The position numbers were made by a program, and so were the translations under genes. The notes under the pieces were generated by a model. The model saw only the letters and a list, made by a program, of their open reading frames with translations, searched no databases and was not told the origin of the DNA. From positions 806,001 to 870,000 of the forward strand of contig JAIXMN010000008.1 in the NCBI GenBank assembly GCA_025716815.1: DNA of 64,000 nucleotides, written 5' to 3'. The DNA comes from Dichotomocladium elegans (lineage: Eukaryota > Mucoromycota > Mucoromycetes > Mucorales > Lichtheimiaceae). This document shows positions 1 to 10,530 of the stretch, one piece after another; position 1 is the first letter of the stretch; every line of letters begins with the position of its first letter.

Positions 1-92
1 GTAAGCACGACATACCAAACAACAGCCCTACCCACAATACAGCGCCGACGTGGACGAAGTCTGATTGACACGCACTCACGCACGATCAATAG

Positions 93-1165
93 GTGCTGGC
101 GAATCGGGCAAGTCGACGTTCCTCAAGCAGATGAGGCTCATCCACGATGGCGGATTTTCAGAGGATGAGCGGATAGCATATCGCGAGATTATTTACAGCA
201 ACACGGTTCAATCGATGCAGGTCATTCTCGAGGCCATGGTCAATCTCGAGATTGAATTCGGGAACCCCGATAGCGAGGCTGCGGCCAGGTTCATCCGGAG
301 TCTGCCATCCGAAATGTCCGACAAGAACGATCGGTTGCCGCCAGAGCTCGTCACGGCCATCAAGACGCTGGTCGTCGATTCGGGCGTGATCGCAGCCATC
401 CAGCGACGCAATGAATTCCAATTGAACGATTCCGCAACCTAGTAAGCCCCGGTTCCTTCGCGGACTGATGATCTAAAGGGAAAAAAAAAGACATGGTATT
501 GATCAGGCCATAAGCTATTTTTCGTCGATCGATCGGATGGGTGCACCTGGCTATATCCCAACCGACCAAGATGTGCTGCGTTCGCGCGTAAAGTCGACAG
601 GCATTACAGAGACATGCTTTAAAGTCGGTGATCTGACGTACCGCATGTTCGATGTGGGCGGGCAGCGGTCCGAGCGCAAAAAGTGGATTCATTGTTTCGA
701 GAATGTGACAGCCGTGATTTTCATGGTCGCCATATCAGAATACGACCAGGTCCTGATGGAGGACGAAGCCGTGAACCGCATGGACGAGGCTCTGACTCTT
801 TTTGATTCAATCTGCAACTCACGCTGGTTTAAACAGACATCCATCCTCCTCTTTATGAACAAAACCGACCTGTTTAAACCCAAGCTGTCTACCAGCCCCC
901 TCGTCAACTATTTTCCGGACTACACTGGTAAGATGTGCTTTCGGCCCGTAGAACCACACACCTTTCTGAACAATTCATAGGCGACACATACGATGACGCT
1001 TGCCAGTACATCATGCAACGATTCGTCTCACTGAACACCAACACCGAAAAGCATATCTACACCCACTTTACCTGCGCTACCGACACCGAACAGGTCAAAT
1101 TTGTCATGACCGCTGTCAACGACATCATCATCCAAGCTAACCTTCGGCAGGGTGGCCTGCTCTAG
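93..1165 (+). CDS. Heterotrimeric G-protein alpha subunit, 3' part (5' end outside window)
   Basis: Exons 93-441, 515-927 and 981-1165 join in frame. The window opens with GTAAGC, the donor of an upstream intron (1-92) that splits the first Gly codon of the P-loop GAGESGKS. Visible switch and nucleotide motifs are RVKSTGI (arginine finger), [16 protein letters not shown] (switch II), NKTDLF (NKxD) and TCAT (guanine contact). The C-terminus reads NLRQGGLL and lacks the Cys at position -4 that pertussis toxin modifies in Gi-type subunits. The protein should bind GTP/GDP, couple receptors at the plasma membrane to adenylate cyclase or MAPK pathways, and pair with a beta-gamma dimer. The N-terminal myristoylation/palmitoylation region is not in the window, so the fungal G-alpha class cannot be assigned. 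The family and reading frame are certain. Confidence 0.96.
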
Positions 1166-1773
1166 TGCCTCGTCTTTTGATAGATAACAGGACCCATTCC
1201 CCTCCCCCTCCTACTGCATCTTTCTTTCTCCTCTTCTCACCCACCCAGCATACGACCTTCCGCAAAATAAGAACGAACAAACCATGTCCATAGGCCATTC
1301 AACCTTCCACCCGTCTTTGCTCCCTTCCGGTCTTCCTCCTCCATTATTTTTCGTATAATATAAGCAAACGTGTATTGTAGTCCTGAGAGAAGTAACTGGT
1401 GCGTACGAAAATAGACTGGGTTTGGAGCTCAATGATCATCCGATTTTTTGCAATCAGGGATTGTGGTTACACACGCACACGCACATGAATTCATCAACTA
1501 TGCCTCGCAATACAAAAGAAAACAATGCGGGTCCGGTCTTTTTGGAATGCCATCCTCATTAACATGCATAAACTGCCCAAAGATCTGGCGTCAAGCTCGT
1601 CTTTTCGTACCACTATTCTTATAGACCTCCTCTCTGTAACCTCAAAAGTTCGCCTCTCCGCCCGTCCGGCACATAACAAGATAACTGTATCGTGACGAAT
1701 TGCCTTTCTGTGTGTATTTGCGCAATCACGCACACACTCTTCCGGAGCCCAAGATCATGAGCCGGGAGGTGGA
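1166..1773. other. Intergenic, downstream of the G-alpha gene
   Basis: No supported gene. Pyrimidine-rich 3' flank followed by A/T-rich DNA with polyadenylation-like AATAAG/ATAATATAAG words near 1265-1375. Short open frames on either strand have no recognisable family. Confidence 0.6.
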
Positions 1774-2730
1774 ATGAGCAAATGGACATACGCTAGTTCC
1801 CAAAGTCGCCTTTTGCCCAACGATGACAAAGCAAATATCACATGCATCCACAGAAAGACCTCGCTTCCATTTCTTATGTCATGCAGAGATCATTCTGATC
1901 TTAATACCACACACATTCCCAAGCGAAAGGATGCAGATATTTGGATCAAAGAGGCGGGGATCAAGCGCACTTGCACAGCCCACACTGATCAAGACAAGGT
2001 CAGATTTTGCAAACGGATGTTTAAGAAAGTCCCGACTGCATCAGCTGCTAAGGAATCCCATGTTCTTTCAGCCCAGCAATGGGTATTACAGTACGGGAAG
2101 GACTCTGATAGCATCTTCAAGAAATATAGAAGTTCACATATTCTCAATGAATAGCATAAGAGTTTTATTTTAGAATGCGTTGATGAGAGTCCATCCCTTG
2201 TTCTAGAGCAGCTGATGGAGCAACTGCTTCAAAGATTGGAGGGTCTCAAAGTATCTAAAACGACACCCCGTCAATTTATGAAAAACGAATGCAACTTGTC
2301 ATTGAAAATGACTCGGTTTCAGCCTGTAGACAGGAATAGCGATGCAAAGATCCAAGAGCATCTTGACTGGGTGCGCAAAGGGGACAGGATCGACATTGAC
2401 TTTAGAAAGAATTGCGTTTCCATTGACGAGTCTGGATTCCATATTAACATGGAACACAGCACGGCATGGTCCAAAAGGGGCTCCAGCAGCGGTTACAACA
2501 CCAAAGACAAGGGCAAAGACAACCATCGTCTTGGGAGCAATCTCAGCTTCAGGCATCATTAAATGTAGCTTGAGTCCCTCACAACCACCGATCAAGAAAA
2601 GAAAGAGGGCTGGCCCCACCCTACTCGCCTGAACTCAATACGATTGAGCAGCTTCAGTCAGTCGTCAAGTGTAAAGTAAAAGGCAATAGGTTACCATCGT
2701 TCCATTCTGCAAATCTTCTAATATTCCGGA
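1774..2730 (+). pseudogene. Broken IS630/Tc1-type (DDE_3) transposase
   Basis: Conceptual reading runs along one frame from about 1930: a helix-turn-helix-like part ending KDSDSIFKK, an in-frame TAG at 2152-2154, then EQLLQRLEGLKV and the first catalytic segment SIDESGF near 2425. After about 2500 the matching sequence moves to another frame (AKTTIVLGAIS), and KKRKRAG is followed almost at once, near 2613, by YSPELN and IEQ, the motif carrying the third acidic residue. The stretch that normally holds the second Asp is missing, so this copy has a nonsense codon, a frameshift and an internal deletion of some tens of codons. It cannot encode an active enzyme. No terminal inverted repeats were identified, so the ends are approximate. 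Family assignment rests on motif order and spacing typical of fungal IS630/Tc1 elements. Confidence 0.82.
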
Positions 2731-4835
2731 TCCTCTGTAGATGACCATGTCAGCCTAACTCATGTGCCTTGAGAGGAGAGGACATGGGCTTTCGTGGGAC
2801 CGTGGTTTGGCTGCACCCGCGCAGGACTCCCACCATGGCTTCGTCGAGGTACTTTTGTCTTCGTCTGCTTCTGCTGCTGGTGTTGTCTTTGGTCCGTCAT
2901 TGTCCCTCCTCGTTCCTTCCGCCGTTGACGCCCAACTGCCCCCGGATCCTTCCTTTCCTCCCTCTTCCGCAATGGCACACCTAGCCGTCCTCGTGGTAAG
3001 TTAAAGAGTAAGAAGGGAGCTGATATTTTCTGTTGATTAACGGGTATGTCTCCGGCTTTCTTTATCGATGCGACATTTTATTTTACTTTATATGCGTCAT
3101 AATTTTCCTCCTTTACGAAATTTATCTTTTGAAAATGTCTCCAATACAAAACTCACCATACATCCTTCTTTCAAGAGGATGACAGTATCGTTCGATGCTC
3201 AGGATAAGGATTGTCGCTAGCCATTCAATAGATAAGCGACCCCTACGCATGCTCTGGAGCTGCTTCCTGGTTTCCCCGCACTAAGATGCCTCGAGTTATG
3301 CGTGCAGATAATGGAGAAGAGACGAGTGAACAGCTTTCTCCGGCAGGCAAAAGGCGCGGATCGACCGGGGGCTGGGAACCTGAAAAAACGGTGCTCTTGC
3401 TGAGCCATCCCTCCCCAGGACCTTTTGATTCTTTCTTTACGCTTGCCGGTTTTGTCCAATTCAGTAATTGCAAGCTCAACGTGAATGCTAGGACCTACTG
3501 TGGTGCTCATCAAAGTATTTTTCACCGAGTCCTTGCGTATGCTCTCATAAAATCAACTTGTATTCCGCAAAACGTCTCTTCGGTCCACAAACCGGCTTAG
3601 CGTTTCTACAACGACAAGCAAGCAGTTGAAGGATCCATGTGTCATGACATTACCTCGATCGGTCTAATTAGACTCCCCTCCCCTCTCTTGTGCTTCTTGG
3701 TTATTTCCTATACCTTTTATTGTATTAATATATGGCGATATTAAAAAACCAAGCAGCTATCTTGTTTCTTTTTTTTCCATACGATTTCTTTGCGTGCTCT
3801 TCTGCTCTTGGCCTCCATGCTTCTGTCCTTTTTCTTATTCTCTCCTCTTTTGACCAACACTGCGTTTTACCACCACGATCCATTGTGCAATATGAATAGC
3901 AAAGACATACTTACGAAAATAAAGTCCTCTCGCTCAAGGACTCTCTGGTGCATGACATCCTGCTGTTATTCTAAGAGTATTAGAAAATCCAATCTTAGAG
4001 AGAAACGCGAGCTATGGCAAAAAAAAAAAAAAAGGTCGATATATGTGTCCCTATCAAAACAAAAAAGGTCATGTCGCCCTTGCAAATTGTACGCAGAACG
4101 CCAGTAGTGGATGTCTCGCAGACATTGTGCTCACCAAAACTTTCTACTCTGTCGTCTTCATCACAATGAAAAAACTTTACCTTCAAGGCAAGCGTCCCCT
4201 GACACGGAAATAAGAGAAAGGTCTCAAAACAGAACCAGATTAGTCAAAGTATGTCTTCACCTTTTGGATAACATTGACGCACGGCTCATGGTCCATAATA
4301 CAATCGCCAGATTCATCTGACACGAGCATACTACCAGTGACAGTCTGAATGATTAGCACGCCAACAGTTGCCGAATTCCACGCTTTAAAATTGATTCCAT
4401 AGAACTGTTCATATCAGCAATTGCAGTCTTGTTCTGCTACGGCCTAAGTTCTTTTTACATCTTTCACTCTCACCTTTGAATTATCATACATAATGTCATT
4501 TCGAACAATAACACTGTGTCTGCCATAGCGATGGACATAATGTACGTGTTCGTTTCTTTTTTTTCTGTGAATGCTGGATGCTGAGCGCATGGCCACTATA
4601 AGAACAATCATAATCACAAAAAGGAGAAAATGGCACTAGTAGCCTTACTCATTAGTTAGGATGCTGACATTTCCTTTAGCTACCGAAGATTTTATTTGAA
4701 AAGCAATAGCATCGGTACGTTTCTGTTCGATGTACGCCTGAAGGAACCGTACAGTGGAAGGAGAAAAAGGCACACGGGATCTGTGTAACAATTTAACTAT
4801 GTGGGACATGTTTCACACTCGTTCAACACGAACAA
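2731..4835. other. Gene-poor stretch with uncertain ORFs
   Basis: No gene can be supported. A frame at 2769-2984 has a leucine-rich signal-peptide-like start (M2835, MASSRYFCLRLLLLL) and a possible donor at about 2997 (GTAAGT), but no convincing continuation. Open frames on both strands at 3217-3600, for example minus-strand IHVELAITELDKTGKRKER, look protein-like but match no family I can name; they may be repeat-derived. The remainder is A/T-rich with poly-A and poly-T runs. Confidence 0.5.
3743..3829. repeat. Dispersed repeat copy A (partner at 23483-23568)
   Basis: About 87 bp aligns by eye with 23483-23568, sharing blocks such as ATCTTGTTTCTT, CCATACGATTTCTT and CTCTTGGCCTCCA. On the minus strand both copies read as similar peptide (EAK..RR....EIVWK), so the repeat derives from coding sequence, most likely a transposable-element ORF. 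Confidence 0.6.
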
Positions 4836-4907
4836 GCGGCCGGGATCAGATGGCTACGATACCCGCCCCCCAAGCGGGATGACCGGGTTCGATTCCCGGC
4901 GGCCGCA
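4836..4907 (+). tRNA. tRNA-Gly (anticodon CCC)
   Basis: The 72-nt sequence folds as a cloverleaf. Acceptor GCGGCCG (4836-4842) pairs with CGGCCGC (4900-4906), followed by discriminator A. A short D arm has ATC pairing GAT around AGATGGCTAC. The anticodon stem CCCGC/GCGGG closes the 7-nt loop CCCCCAA, giving anticodon CCC. The T arm is CCGGG-TTCGATT-CCCGG and includes a consensus B box (GGTTCGATTCC). A run of six T at 4917-4922 is the expected Pol III terminator. There is no intron and CCA is not encoded. The loop has C rather than the near-universal U at position 33. The gene lies head-on to MOD5, whose stop codon is 50 bp away. Confidence 0.8.
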
Positions 4908-4916
4908 GCCAGCATC

Positions 4917-4922
4917 TTTTTT
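4917..4922 (+). terminator. Pol III terminator of tRNA-Gly
   Basis: Six consecutive T residues begin 10 nt after the mature 3' end of the tRNA, as expected for RNA polymerase III termination. A longer T tract follows at about 4941-4953. Confidence 0.7.
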
Positions 4923-4957
4923 CCTGCGGATACGCGCGGCTTTTTTTTTTTTTATTT

Positions 4958-6848
4958 CTAGCTGTCGCCACCAGCAGCATCATCCTCGACATGGTTCGTT
5001 TTGACCTTCTTTTCTTCCATATATGAGTTCGGGGGACATTGACGTTTCAGCGCCTTACGGTGGAAACGACTACTGACATGCTGCTTCCAGGCAAGTTCAC
5101 CGTTCAAGATCAGCGGCAAGCCGTCGCTGGATTTACACACAGGGCAACTATGCTGTTGCCAAGTGAGTGCACGAGTCTGAGGGCTGGAAAGGATGACAGG
5201 TATCAGGGTGTTAGATAGTGCCATTTTAACCCAAAAACACGGAGCTTACTCGAGCTGCGGAGTTACGGATAGCATGGACGCAGCAAGGGCACTCAGGCTC
5301 TTAGGATCCGGCAAAGGTGAATCTGTTTTAAAAGCTTTCAAAGAAGCGCACTGGTCAGTGCTTATATATGGTATGCTTCGTAAAGATTTTTTTTTACCTT
5401 CAGCAATGCGAATAGCTGTTTCCCGTACATTTGTATCCCATGCATCTAAATCTGCACAAGACCGTGAGACGCAAAACGACAAATGAAAAAGCAAAGCTAT
5501 CGGGTTGTACCGGTTGCATCCAATAAGAATACTTGAACATCGTCTGTCTTCGCAACGGCTGGAAGAAGCTTATTGCGGATCCATTGCACTTGCCGCTTCG
5601 CATATCGCCGTGTCGCGCTCTTCATCTTTTCAGTGCATTCCAACCGAATTCGATCCAAATCTTCCGGGCTGTGCATTGGCTCTCCGGTATTCTGATTTTG
5701 CTGCTGTTCGACTGCAGTAAAGTAAGGGTCAAACTCTTTATAACCTTTGAAAGAAAATATTAGTTCAACGGTCTCCAGTTCTTTCACTTTTTGTCTTTTT
5801 ATATATACCTATGGCTTGCCATAATCCGCGCTGATACATCTCAAGGTCTTGTCCGGGGAGCTTGACTTGGCCATTAACAACGCGTTTTCGTAAGGATTGG
5901 ATTTCATCAAAAAGTCCTGTCTATTACGATAGCTTAGTTGTTCGTCTATATTGTTGTTTGAGCCATAATCCGCTTGGAGTTGCTTGCCTCAATCATCTTG
6001 TCAACGCGTTCGTCCAGTCGCGAGTTTAATGTGGTCGGGTTTGCGTATAGCCAAAAAATCAGGGACTTGAACCTTAATCAAGATTGAGCAAACCATAATC
6101 TCTCTTCTCAGTCTCTGGCCCTTTTTCTTACCTTGCCTGCATGCCGTGCTTCTCGTGTTCTGCTTGCTGCTCCTTGAGGATCTCGCTCTGTGGCCGCCCG
6201 GTCTCATAATATATCTGGAGACTGCGCAAAATCTTGCGGCGGTCGGACGGATGCCATCGATTTCCCATGATCGGATCGACCTCTTTCAAACGTGTCAGCA
6301 ACTCGTGCGTTTCAAGACTGTCAAGGTCTGCCGGCAGCTTTTGTTTCATCTCATTTTCAGTATGACCGAGCTCCTTAACCAGCGAGTTATGCCAGAGTAA
6401 CGACTGGACATAATAATTCGTGCCTCCAACAACGACAGGAAGTTGGTCTTCAAGGCTAAGCTTTTCAATCTAAAACTCCATGGAGACTCTGCTCAGGGCG
6501 AGTAAAAAGACAGATCTGTTTTGCTTACCCAGTGAATTGCATCACGTTTGAAGTCGAGCACCTTGTACTCCTCCTCGGGATTCAAAAAGTCCATAAGGTG
6601 ATGTGGTACATTCAGTCGTTCATGAATAGGCATTTTATTCGTAATGACATCAAGGCCCTTATACACCTTTTTTTTTTCGTGTACACCATAGTTAAGTTGA
6701 CGCTTTTGATATGGAATAGTCATTATTTCTGATATACCTGCATTGAGTCTGCATTGATAACTTGGCCTTTCAATGCTTTGCAGATCTCAACAGCCAGTTG
6801 GGATTTGCCTACGCCAGTTGTGCCAATAACTGCAGTGATCTTGTGCAT
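4958..6848 (-). CDS. MOD5: tRNA dimethylallyltransferase (isopentenyl transferase)
   Basis: Nine exons: 6738-6848, 6529-6666, 6132-6469, 5988-6072, 5809-5920, 5511-5744, 5398-5451, 5250-5322 and 4958-5183, giving 456 aa. The enzyme transfers a dimethylallyl group to N6 of A37 in tRNAs that read UNN codons, in cytosol, mitochondria and nucleus. N-terminal MHKITAVIGTTGVGKS is the P-loop; NADSMQVYKGLDVITNK, VGGTNYY and RLDERVDKMIE are IPPT core motifs. The last exon carries a C2H2 matrin-type zinc finger (CPVC...H....H) and a basic tail, as in eukaryotic MOD5/TRIT1. Length agrees with yeast Mod5 (about 430 aa). Intron 4 (5921-5987) appears to be GC-AG, donor GAG|GCAAGC, because no GT donor keeps the frame. 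The start was chosen at the only Met just before the P-loop. Confidence 0.95.
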
Positions 6849-7671
6849 TGACAGAAAACGGAAGACGTCCCATTAAAAAATTTCCAATAAGGCTGGGCAG
6901 TGTTATTGACTCGGTAAGAATGAGCTTCAAATTCCGCATAGGCGCTCAGGCGAAAGGGCAGCCAGCCCTATTTTTATATCCTCGTTTTATTGAAAGACTT
7001 TTAAGCGATGGTATGCCGAGGGTTTTACAAAGTGGTTGACATGTTTAGTTTGGCAGGTGCGAGGTATCTTTGGGGAGCGGTTTGTTGGGACGAAGGAAAG
7101 AAGTATGGTTGGTAACACAGGCTCTTCTGATTATGGTTGCTGATCGTTCTTAATTGAATCCTCCGAGTATGGGGCGATCCATGAGAAAGGGAGAAAGAAA
7201 AGCATGCCTTCATCCGTGCGTAATTTGAGTTTGTGCGCACCAAGGTGTGACAAGCAATAAAACATCATCCACTCTCTTCGATCAGCTCCCAGCGGTTTTA
7301 AAAAATGATGTACAGGACCCTTTAGTAGACACACAGACACGCACGCCCCGTCATTACCGAGGGGCAAACAAAAATAAAAGTACCGCAGAAACAGAGAAGA
7401 GATGATAATAAAGTGGGTTGAATGCCTCCTTTTTATAGTTACTCCTATGGATGAGCAAGCTGTACACGCTACCCTCTATAGGTTGATTACAAACTGTGTG
7501 TGTGTGTGTGCGTTTTCTTTTCCAACCTCGTGATTATTTCCATCTGCTTTTAGCTTGCTCGGACCAAAAAAAGCCTCAACTTCTCCTCTAACGGTCCTTC
7601 CTCAGCAACGCCCCCCCTTTCCTTCTCTGTCTCTCATTTTTCCTTTTTTTCTTCCTCTCCACTCTCTTGCC
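6849..7671. other. Divergent intergenic region between MOD5 and the LRR gene
   Basis: About 820 bp shared upstream region. It holds a GT microsatellite (about 7495-7511) and a pyrimidine-rich stretch (about 7590-7670) just before the LRR start codon, typical of fungal leaders. No gene is supported. Confidence 0.6.
6971..6978 (-). promoter_or_regulatory. Possible TATA box upstream of MOD5
   Basis: TATAAAAA on the minus strand about 125 bp upstream of the MOD5 start codon. Position and sequence fit a TATA element but nothing else supports it. Confidence 0.35.
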
Positions 7672-9889
7672 ATGGATCTGCCACCTGACTCGGTATCAGA
7701 AACACGAAGCATTCTAAAGACTCAGCCCTCGACGACTAGTAATCAGACCATCAGCCACAGTTGGCTCTCGCGCATTCACTCCAGGCTCTACTCGCCAGAC
7801 GACGATGTCCCTGTCTTGCCAAAGCGGGAGCTCAAACGAGTAACATTTTCCGTTGGCCAACTGACCACAGAACGAATATTTAGCAATTTTGACGATGATG
7901 CGTTCAAGCTGATGAATGCCTGCGACGACGACCCAATGGGCCCGTGCTCGGATGGCCAGCAGGACGAACAAGTCGAGGAAAACGACGATATAGTGCGTTG
8001 CAGGGAATTACCAAAATACTATGAACGAGCATGTCGACTCCGTGAAGAACAGCCGCTCGATCGCTTCATGGAGATTTTACGAATGAGTTGGTGAGTAAGG
8101 CGATACGAAAAATAGAAAATAAAAAAGAGGGCTCTTAGTAATGCGCATAAGCAAACTATTAGTTTTACGCAGCAACTGACTGTGGTGGATTTGTCAAATC
8201 AGCCCATTGATAGCCGGCAGATGGGACCTATTGCAGATATCCTCATGATGGATTCTTGCCGCACCCTCTCCCGTCTCAATCTTTCCAACTGTGGCCTGGA
8301 AGATACGGTGAGTTTTCTTTATTTTCTTTTGGCCGCCTTGGGAAGAACATGCAATTCTGAACGTCTTTCTTTCGCTCCTACGCAGTCCCTCCGCATTTTA
8401 TTGCATGGCTTGCTTCTTAAGGATCGACTTCCCGAACTTGACATTTCCCACAACCCTTTTAAGACGGATGGATTCAAATACATTGCCATCTACATTAGCC
8501 AGGTAAACAACAAAACCGGCAGCAGCAGTTGCAGCAACGACAATATTACTGAGATTCTTATACGGTTGGTACCCGTTTAGTCCCAATCCGTCCGCACACT
8601 AGACTTGTCCTACACATCGCCTGATAAGCGAGCGTTGCGCTATCTCTCTCGTGCTCTGGAACTGGCTTCGTCTCTTCAGCGTATCTATTTAGATCATTGC
8701 GCACTCAAAGCCAATCTTGTTGAGGTATTCGCCAGCGGTGTAAGACGATCTCGGTCGCTGCAGCACCTCTCGCTCCGCCACAATCGCATTTCACAAAAAA
8801 CAGACGCTTGGGTTAGCCAGATGCTGTTGCCGCCTCGGACGGATGACGGCGATCATGATGATGACCTTATGCACAGTTGGTCGGAGGCGAGGCAGTTGGG
8901 ACTTCAACAACTCGATCTGACAGGCAATTATCTTCAGAGCATCGTACCGGCCATTGCTCAGACACTCCGCTCAAACAGCACTTTGACTCACCTTGTACTT
9001 GCGGACTGCCAGATATATCCCGCTGAATGTGCAATGTTGGCCGAAGCATTGGTAAAAAAAGAAAAGATATACTGTGTGAGATTTACAGGAGGAGAAAGGC
9101 TTATTTGTCGAGTGCTCCCCCCAAAAAAAAACCTGAAAGCTCTCGAATCATCATCTCAGAGTGCTGAATCTTGCCGATAACCCTCTCAGCGCACGGTCGG
9201 ATGAAGGGGTAAATATTTTTGCACACACAAGAAAACACACACACACACACACACAAAGAGTGGGAGTACTGACCATGAATGGGTGTGGCGTTTCTTTCCT
9301 TCCTTTTTACTTTATTCGATAGATTATTGCGTTGAAGGGAGCGCTATCAAAGAACCATTTTTTGGAAGAATTGAATCTCGCAGGCACCGGCCTCGAATCG
9401 GGTGCGGCGATTGCATTAGCAGAGTGTCTACCGGAGAATACGACGTTACAACGGCTTGACCTGACGCGTAATCCAGATATTGATATGGCAGGGGTTCTTG
9501 CGTTGTCAGTATCGATAAAGATGAACGCCACGTTGACGTTCCTGGATATAAACATACCCGTAAGGCATATGAGTTATCTTTGTTTGCAGGATTTCACATT
9601 TCTATCATTATTTTTATAGCCCAATGATCCCGACATGGCCCATCTTCAGCATGGCATCGTCGCTGCATGCACAGAGAACATGCAGCGGTCACTTGAAGAT
9701 ACGCTCTACGGGCATGAGACTGATAGTCTGAACGAAGAGGCATCCTCGGCCTCCAGCGTTTCATCGCCAAAGCCGCATGAGCTGGACATGCTGGGAGGCG
9801 TTGAAGACTACGGCACGGCAGTCAAACGGCCCGAATCAACAGGTGGTACTCAATCTGATCTTTCCATAGTGAGTTCACCCTCTTCCTAA
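7672..9889 (+). CDS. Leucine-rich-repeat protein with PP1-docking motif (PPP1R37-like)
   Basis: Seven exons: 7672-8090, 8163-8307, 8386-8502, 8581-9051, 9140-9208, 9323-9559 and 9620-9889, giving 575 aa. A short disordered N-terminus precedes KRVTF (residues about 52-56), a textbook RVxF motif that docks protein phosphatase 1. This is followed by YYERACR and a run of ribonuclease-inhibitor-type LRRs (LTVVDLSNQ, LSRLNLSNCGL, LPELDISHNPF, LQRIYLDHCAL, LQHLSLRHNRI, LQQLDLTGNYL, LRVLNLADNPL, LEELNLAGTGL, LQRLDLTRNPD). The tail is Ser/Glu-rich and probably disordered. This layout matches animal PPP1R37/LRRC68, a PP1 inhibitory subunit; the role here is inferred. The exon 2 acceptor at 8162 was preferred to the next AG because only it avoids an in-frame TGA. 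Confidence 0.9.
9232..9255. repeat. CA microsatellite in an LRR-gene intron
   Basis: Tandem CA dinucleotides lie inside the intron between the exons ending at 9208 and starting at 9323. Likely length-polymorphic; no function is implied. Confidence 0.8.
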
Positions 9890-10065
9890 GCAACATATAC
9901 CCCTCCCCTTCCTTTCTTGAGCTCTCTTTTCATCCGAATGCTACTCACATGTACAAAAGTCCTCTTATATCCTCGACGAGATTCCCGTAGCATAGTGAAG
10001 CACAAGAAGAACCAAGAAGGGCAAGATAGGCGAACTGTGATAGTCCTATACACTTCTGATTTGGC

Positions 10066-10098
<33 letters not shown>

Positions 10099-10530
10099 TG
10101 TATTTCATACTTTTTGCATTCCCCCATATTAAATACTCTCTTTCTCAAACACATTTACGCTTGTATATTTATTATTTCTTCTTCAATTCAGGGATGCGCT
10201 GTGGGATAGCATGGAGGATGCAACTCTATGAATACATTTCTCTTTTTCCTCGCGAGACATCATATGCTGAGGAGAAAGACATTAGCTCCAATTACATTAG
10301 CAGCTCTTTTTTTTTTTTTCTAAAAAAATCAAGATGCGTATCTGTTATGTGTGCTTGTGTTTTGATGCATTGTATGTACTACTCGTATGGTATTGTGCGT
10401 GAAAAGACAGAGATATATATATATATAGACATAAGATTTGATTGCAATATAAGAAAGATCTCCTTTTTTTGGTGGGTGGGTGTGCGGGTGGGGGCGCTGA
10501 TGGAATTCCTACAGATTAATGCTCATCCTC
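9890..10530. other. Convergent intergenic region between the LRR gene and the ATP-grasp-like gene
   Basis: Both neighbouring genes end here. The stretch is very A/T-rich with poly-T runs (about 10307-10320) and several ATATAT tracts. No gene is supported; the 146-codon plus-strand frame at 10098-10538 is low-complexity. Confidence 0.6.
10066..10092. repeat. TA dinucleotide microsatellite
   Basis: Uninterrupted (TA)n tract of about 27 bp in the 3' flank of the LRR gene. Confidence 0.9.
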
